64,000 nt of DNA, taken from the NCBI GenBank assembly GCA_946540435.1, contig CAMNII010000003.1, positions 1-64,000 of the forward strand, written 5' to 3'. Within the stretch, counting starts at the first letter, position 1, and each line of letters starts with the position of its first letter. This DNA is from an uncultured Prevotella sp. (GTDB lineage: Bacteria > Bacteroidota > Bacteroidia > Bacteroidales > Bacteroidaceae). The position numbers were made by a program, and so were the translations under genes. Under the pieces are notes generated by a model. It ran no database searches. It saw only the letters and a program-made list of their open reading frames with translations, and was not told the DNA's origin. Positions 60,973-64,000 of this stretch are shown here, piece by piece.

Positions 60973-63900
60973 TCAAGACTTGCTTGAACGCTGCCGAGTG
61001 TGAGCATTTTGGCGGCGATAGCCGCAATGCTTTCGGTTTATGATGCTGTATAGCAGCGGTACGAAGAACAGGCTTACCATCGTGCCGGCTGTCATACCGA
61101 TGATGAGTGAGAGTGACAAGGGATACTGCAGTGCTGCCCCCATGCTGCCCTTCGTCAGGAATGGCAGCAGGGCGAGGATGGTGGTCAGCGATGTCATCAC
61201 GATGGGCCGCAGCCGTCGGTGTCCGGCCAACCATACCGCTCTCGTAAGTGCATATCCGCTGCGTCGCAGCTTGTTGATGGTGTCAATCTTCAGGATGGAG
61301 TCATTGATGACGATGCCGCTCATCACGACGATACCTATCATCGACATGATGTTCAGCGATTCTCCCAGCACCAGCAGCCCCAACAAGACGAAAAAGATGT
61401 CGACTACCATCTCCATGAGGATGATAAACGGCTCGACGAGACTCTCAAACTGCGCTGCAAGGATGAAGTACAACAGCGCCAGTGCTACCAGCAGAACGAC
61501 CGACAATTCCCTGATCATGTCGCGCGACGAGAAATAGCCGCCGCTGAAGCTGGCCGTCAGCTCGCTCTTCGGGCGGTGGGTATAGGTTGTCACATAATCC
61601 ATGACCTTCCGCACGTCCCGGTCCTTGGCATTGATGTTAATGCAATAGTACTCGCCGCCTGACGAAGCCTGAAGCCGCTTGTAATACTCGCCCCGCACCT
61701 CGGTGACAAGGAAGGAGATGGGAATCTCAGTGCCCTCAGTGTTGGTGACCGTCTTTCCCATCATCCTGCCCGACTCAGAGGTACCTTCTCCTACCATCAC
61801 GGGGACTGACTGTGCCCCGTCACTGATCTCGAAGACACGGCCGGCACTCATCAGTTCCTTCAGTCGGCCATGCAATTGCTCATAGCTCACTTTATAGTAT
61901 GCCATCTTCTCGGTGTCGGCCACATAGCTGATGGTCGTTTCCGTCACGACAGGCATGATTTCCAGTGAGGGGAAGTTACTTCGAAGTGAATCGACGAAAC
62001 ACCGCGATGCGGCAACGTCCGGACGACGGCCGTCCTGCGTTTGCAAATGGATGTTCAGGTCTGCTTCATCTGACGAGAAGATGAGGTCATAGATATTGCC
62101 CGGTTCACCATATTCAACCGAAGACGTCGGATAGTTGCTCTCCAGATAGGACGAAATCTTCTTTTTCGTTTTCTTCATGATGTCCTCGGTTGCACATTTT
62201 ATATATATGACAGCTTCAGACGAGGTGATGTCCTTCGTGTGTGAAAGCAGGAATTCCTGTGCACCAATCATCGATGTGCTGGTCTGTATGTCCTCCTTCA
62301 GTGTCTGCAGAAGTGTCTCTACACGGCGGGCATTTTCATCGGCGGTTATTCCCAGGTTCCAGTCAATATACACCAACGTGTCTTCCTGCGGTACCCCGGG
62401 CATCCGCTCTTTCTCAATAAAGCCAAACAGGACGGCGGTGAGCGGAATCATCAGCAGAAACAGAATCAGACACAGCCGTCCATGGCGAAGCACCCAACGC
62501 ATCGCATGCTCATAAGGCTTTGTCAACCATTGCGACATCACGGCATCATTATCGCGACCGGTTACAGCATTCCCCTCCGCCTTTTTGCGGAAAAAGGCAT
62601 AGAAATACACTGGCAGCACAATGACGGCAACCATCAGCGAGGCCGTCAAGGCAAAGGTTACACCCATTGCCTGGTCATAGAACAGGGATCCTGCCGTGCC
62701 GCTGAGGAATATCAGCGGAATGAAGACGGAGCAGGTCGTCAGCACAGAACTTATCAAGGGAGAGACCACCTCCTTCGTTCCTCTCACGACGGCATCCGTC
62801 AGTTTTTCACCTTTCTGCCAGTGCTGCATGATATTGTCGATGACGATGATGGAGTTGTCGACAATCATGCCAACGCCGAGGATAAGTCCGGACAGCGAGA
62901 TGACATTGATAGTGATACCACAGACGTAGAAAGCCAGCAACGTCAATATGACCGAAAGGGGGATGGAAACGGCAACGAGCAACGACAGCCGCCACCGGCG
63001 CATGAACAGGAAGATTACCAGACAGGCCAGCAGCGCACCCACAAGGAGATTGCCCTTCAGGTTCTGAATGGTGTAAGTAAGAAGGCGTGTCTGGTCGCGG
63101 GTGATGCTGAATTCAACATCAGGATATTCCTTTCTCATGTCATCCAGCAACTGGTCCATGGCCGTCTGCAGGTCTTCCATGCGGGCATCGTTCTGTTTGA
63201 TGATGGCCATGGTGACGGCATCACGGCTACCGTGTCTGACCATGCCGTTCCGTCTCGACACCTGTTCCTCAATCCGGCAGAGGTCTTTCAGCTGTAACAA
63301 CCGGCCGTCGTGCTTCAGATAGATGTTCGCAATGTCTTCCTTCGTGAGTAGCTGGGAATCAAAATGAATGTTGTATCTGTAGATGCCGTCACGAACGGAG
63401 AGCGCCTCCAGCGTGATGTTGTTCTCTTTGATGGCTCTTTCAATGTCATGGACGGTCAGTCCGAGGGCGGCCAGTTTATCGTAGTCCGGCAGACAGTCTA
63501 TCTCCGTGCCAACAGTACCGCTGATGTCTACCATAGCCGTCTGTGGGAGTTGCTCGATACGCTTGCTGACGATGTTCCTCACAAAACGGCTGAGCTGGGC
63601 AAATGACAGTTCACCGGCTCTGGCGTCCTTCATGCAGACATCCAGGTAGAAGGCCGGCACGTCCATCGCCGAGGCCTTGACCACCTTCGGCCGTTCCATT
63701 TCCTTCGGCATGAGGTTCATGGCGCGGTCTATCTTTTCACTGACCTCGATGAACAGCAGCGACATATTGCTGCCGGCCTCAAACTCCAGGGTGATAGTGC
63801 CGGCATCCATGCGTGAAGTGGATTCTATATGTTTAAGGCCTGCAACCTGCGACAACTGATGTCGCATGTGGTTCACATAGCGTTGTTCTACTTCTCCAGC

Positions 63901-63999
63901 GGCAGAGCCGGGAGCGGAAATCTGGACCGTGATGCGGGGGATGTCTATGTCTGGCATCAGCGAAACAGGAATCTTCTGCAACGAGAGTATTCCTAACAC
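60973..63999 (-). CDS. RND efflux transporter permease, first of a tandem pair (partial)
   Basis: 1008 residues are visible; the N-terminus is cut by the window edge, with probably only the first part of TM1 missing because the visible sequence begins LGILSLQKIPVSLMPDIDIP. Family marks are EVEQRYVNHMRHQLSQVAG in the first porter loop, LSGLILGVGMIVDNSIIVIDN with the Asp of TM4, and MIGIVVMSGIVINDSILKIDT in TM10. It probably works with the following permease as a heteromeric pump, with the membrane fusion protein and outer-membrane channel encoded beyond the window. The substrate is unknown. Confidence 0.9.
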   Translation of the reverse strand: MLGILSLQKIPVSLMPDIDIPRITVQISAPGSAAGEVEQRYVNHMRHQLSQVAGLKHIESTSRMDAGTITLEFEAGSNMSLLFIEVSEKIDRAMNLMPKEMERPKVVKASAMDVPAFYLDVCMKDARAGELSFAQLSRFVRNIVSKRIEQLPQTAMVDISGTVGTEIDCLPDYDKLAALGLTVHDIERAIKENNITLEALSVRDGIYRYNIHFDSQLLTKEDIANIYLKHDGRLLQLKDLCRIEEQVSRRNGMVRHGSRDAVTMAIIKQNDARMEDLQTAMDQLLDDMRKEYPDVEFSITRDQTRLLTYTIQNLKGNLLVGALLACLVIFLFMRRWRLSLLVAVSIPLSVILTLLAFYVCGITINVISLSGLILGVGMIVDNSIIVIDNIMQHWQKGEKLTDAVVRGTKEVVSPLISSVLTTCSVFIPLIFLSGTAGSLFYDQAMGVTFALTASLMVAVIVLPVYFYAFFRKKAEGNAVTGRDNDAVMSQWLTKPYEHAMRWVLRHGRLCLILFLLMIPLTAVLFGFIEKERMPGVPQEDTLVYIDWNLGITADENARRVETLLQTLKEDIQTSTSMIGAQEFLLSHTKDITSSEAVIYIKCATEDIMKKTKKKISSYLESNYPTSSVEYGEPGNIYDLIFSSDEADLNIHLQTQDGRRPDVAASRCFVDSLRSNFPSLEIMPVVTETTISYVADTEKMAYYKVSYEQLHGRLKELMSAGRVFEISDGAQSVPVMVGEGTSESGRMMGKTVTNTEGTEIPISFLVTEVRGEYYKRLQASSGGEYYCININAKDRDVRKVMDYVTTYTHRPKSELTASFSGGYFSSRDMIRELSVVLLVALALLYFILAAQFESLVEPFIILMEMVVDIFFVLLGLLVLGESLNIMSMIGIVVMSGIVINDSILKIDTINKLRRSGYALTRAVWLAGHRRLRPIVMTSLTTILALLPFLTKGSMGAALQYPLSLSLIIGMTAGTMVSLFFVPLLYSIINRKHCGYRRQNAHTRQRSSKS

Positions 64000-64000
64000 C

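Overview
The window looks like chromosome from a Bacteroidales bacterium, most likely Prevotellaceae. The evidence is the repeated -7 promoter box of the TAnnTTTG type, a PorZ-type component of the type IX secretion system (T9SS), a hybrid two-component regulator of the Bacteroidetes polysaccharide type, many secreted glycan-active enzymes with N-terminal signal peptides, and scarce Shine-Dalgarno sequences. I cannot name a species. Base composition is close to balanced, and low-complexity repeats sit in many intergenic gaps. || Left part (1-9 kb): a DEDDh exonuclease and an orphan membrane lipoprotein on the minus strand, then a small accessory island. The island holds a roughly 270-base stretch with strong RNA-fold signals, a methyltransferase closely resembling M.EcoRI, and an overlapping DUF262-HNH nuclease in place of a recognisable EcoRI-like enzyme. 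It is followed by a decayed stretch and a REP-type HUH transposase protein whose C-terminal half looks like a SLOG/DprA-type nucleotide-binding domain. A palindrome-rich gap separates this from hisIE and a DUF3108 gene. || 8.6-17.1 kb: leuS, a YitT-family membrane protein, an ITPase (rdgB type), porZ and an acyltransferase run on the plus strand and end at a 330-base cluster of DnaA boxes with an AT-rich flank, which I read as the chromosomal replication origin. Two parS (ParB) sites flank apt 20 kb further right, which supports an origin-proximal position. || 17.1-31 kb: a minus-strand operon for glycan breakdown (GH29 fucosidase, CBM9-like lipoprotein, GHL10-like lipoprotein, GH99-like enzyme, acyltransferase); polA with a DUF418 protein; a polyprenyl diphosphate synthase; and a compact dtd / small membrane protein / mazG-like / deoC operon. 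|| 31-44 kb: a repeat-rich gap, a large secreted ADP-ribosylglycohydrolase-fold protein carrying FG-GAP repeats, uvrC, apt, mnmG, and a hybrid two-component regulator (HTCS). || 44-64 kb: a long minus-strand series of secreted glycan-active proteins (two paralogous propeller proteins, two paralogous SGNH hydrolases, a sulfatase, an esterase, a GH2 enzyme, a GH130-like enzyme) with an ECF sigma factor, probably serving one complex sulfated and acylated glycan although no SusC/SusD pair is present. Two tandem RND permeases, the second cut by the window edge, close the window. || How the parts relate: the HTCS and ECF sigma factor are the likely regulators of the 44-57 kb catabolic set. PorZ belongs to the export route implied by short GIYI-x-x-GKK-like C-terminal tails on several of these enzymes. 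The methyltransferase-HNH island with its structured leader, and the HUH-SLOG fusion beside it, are the best candidates for an undescribed system.
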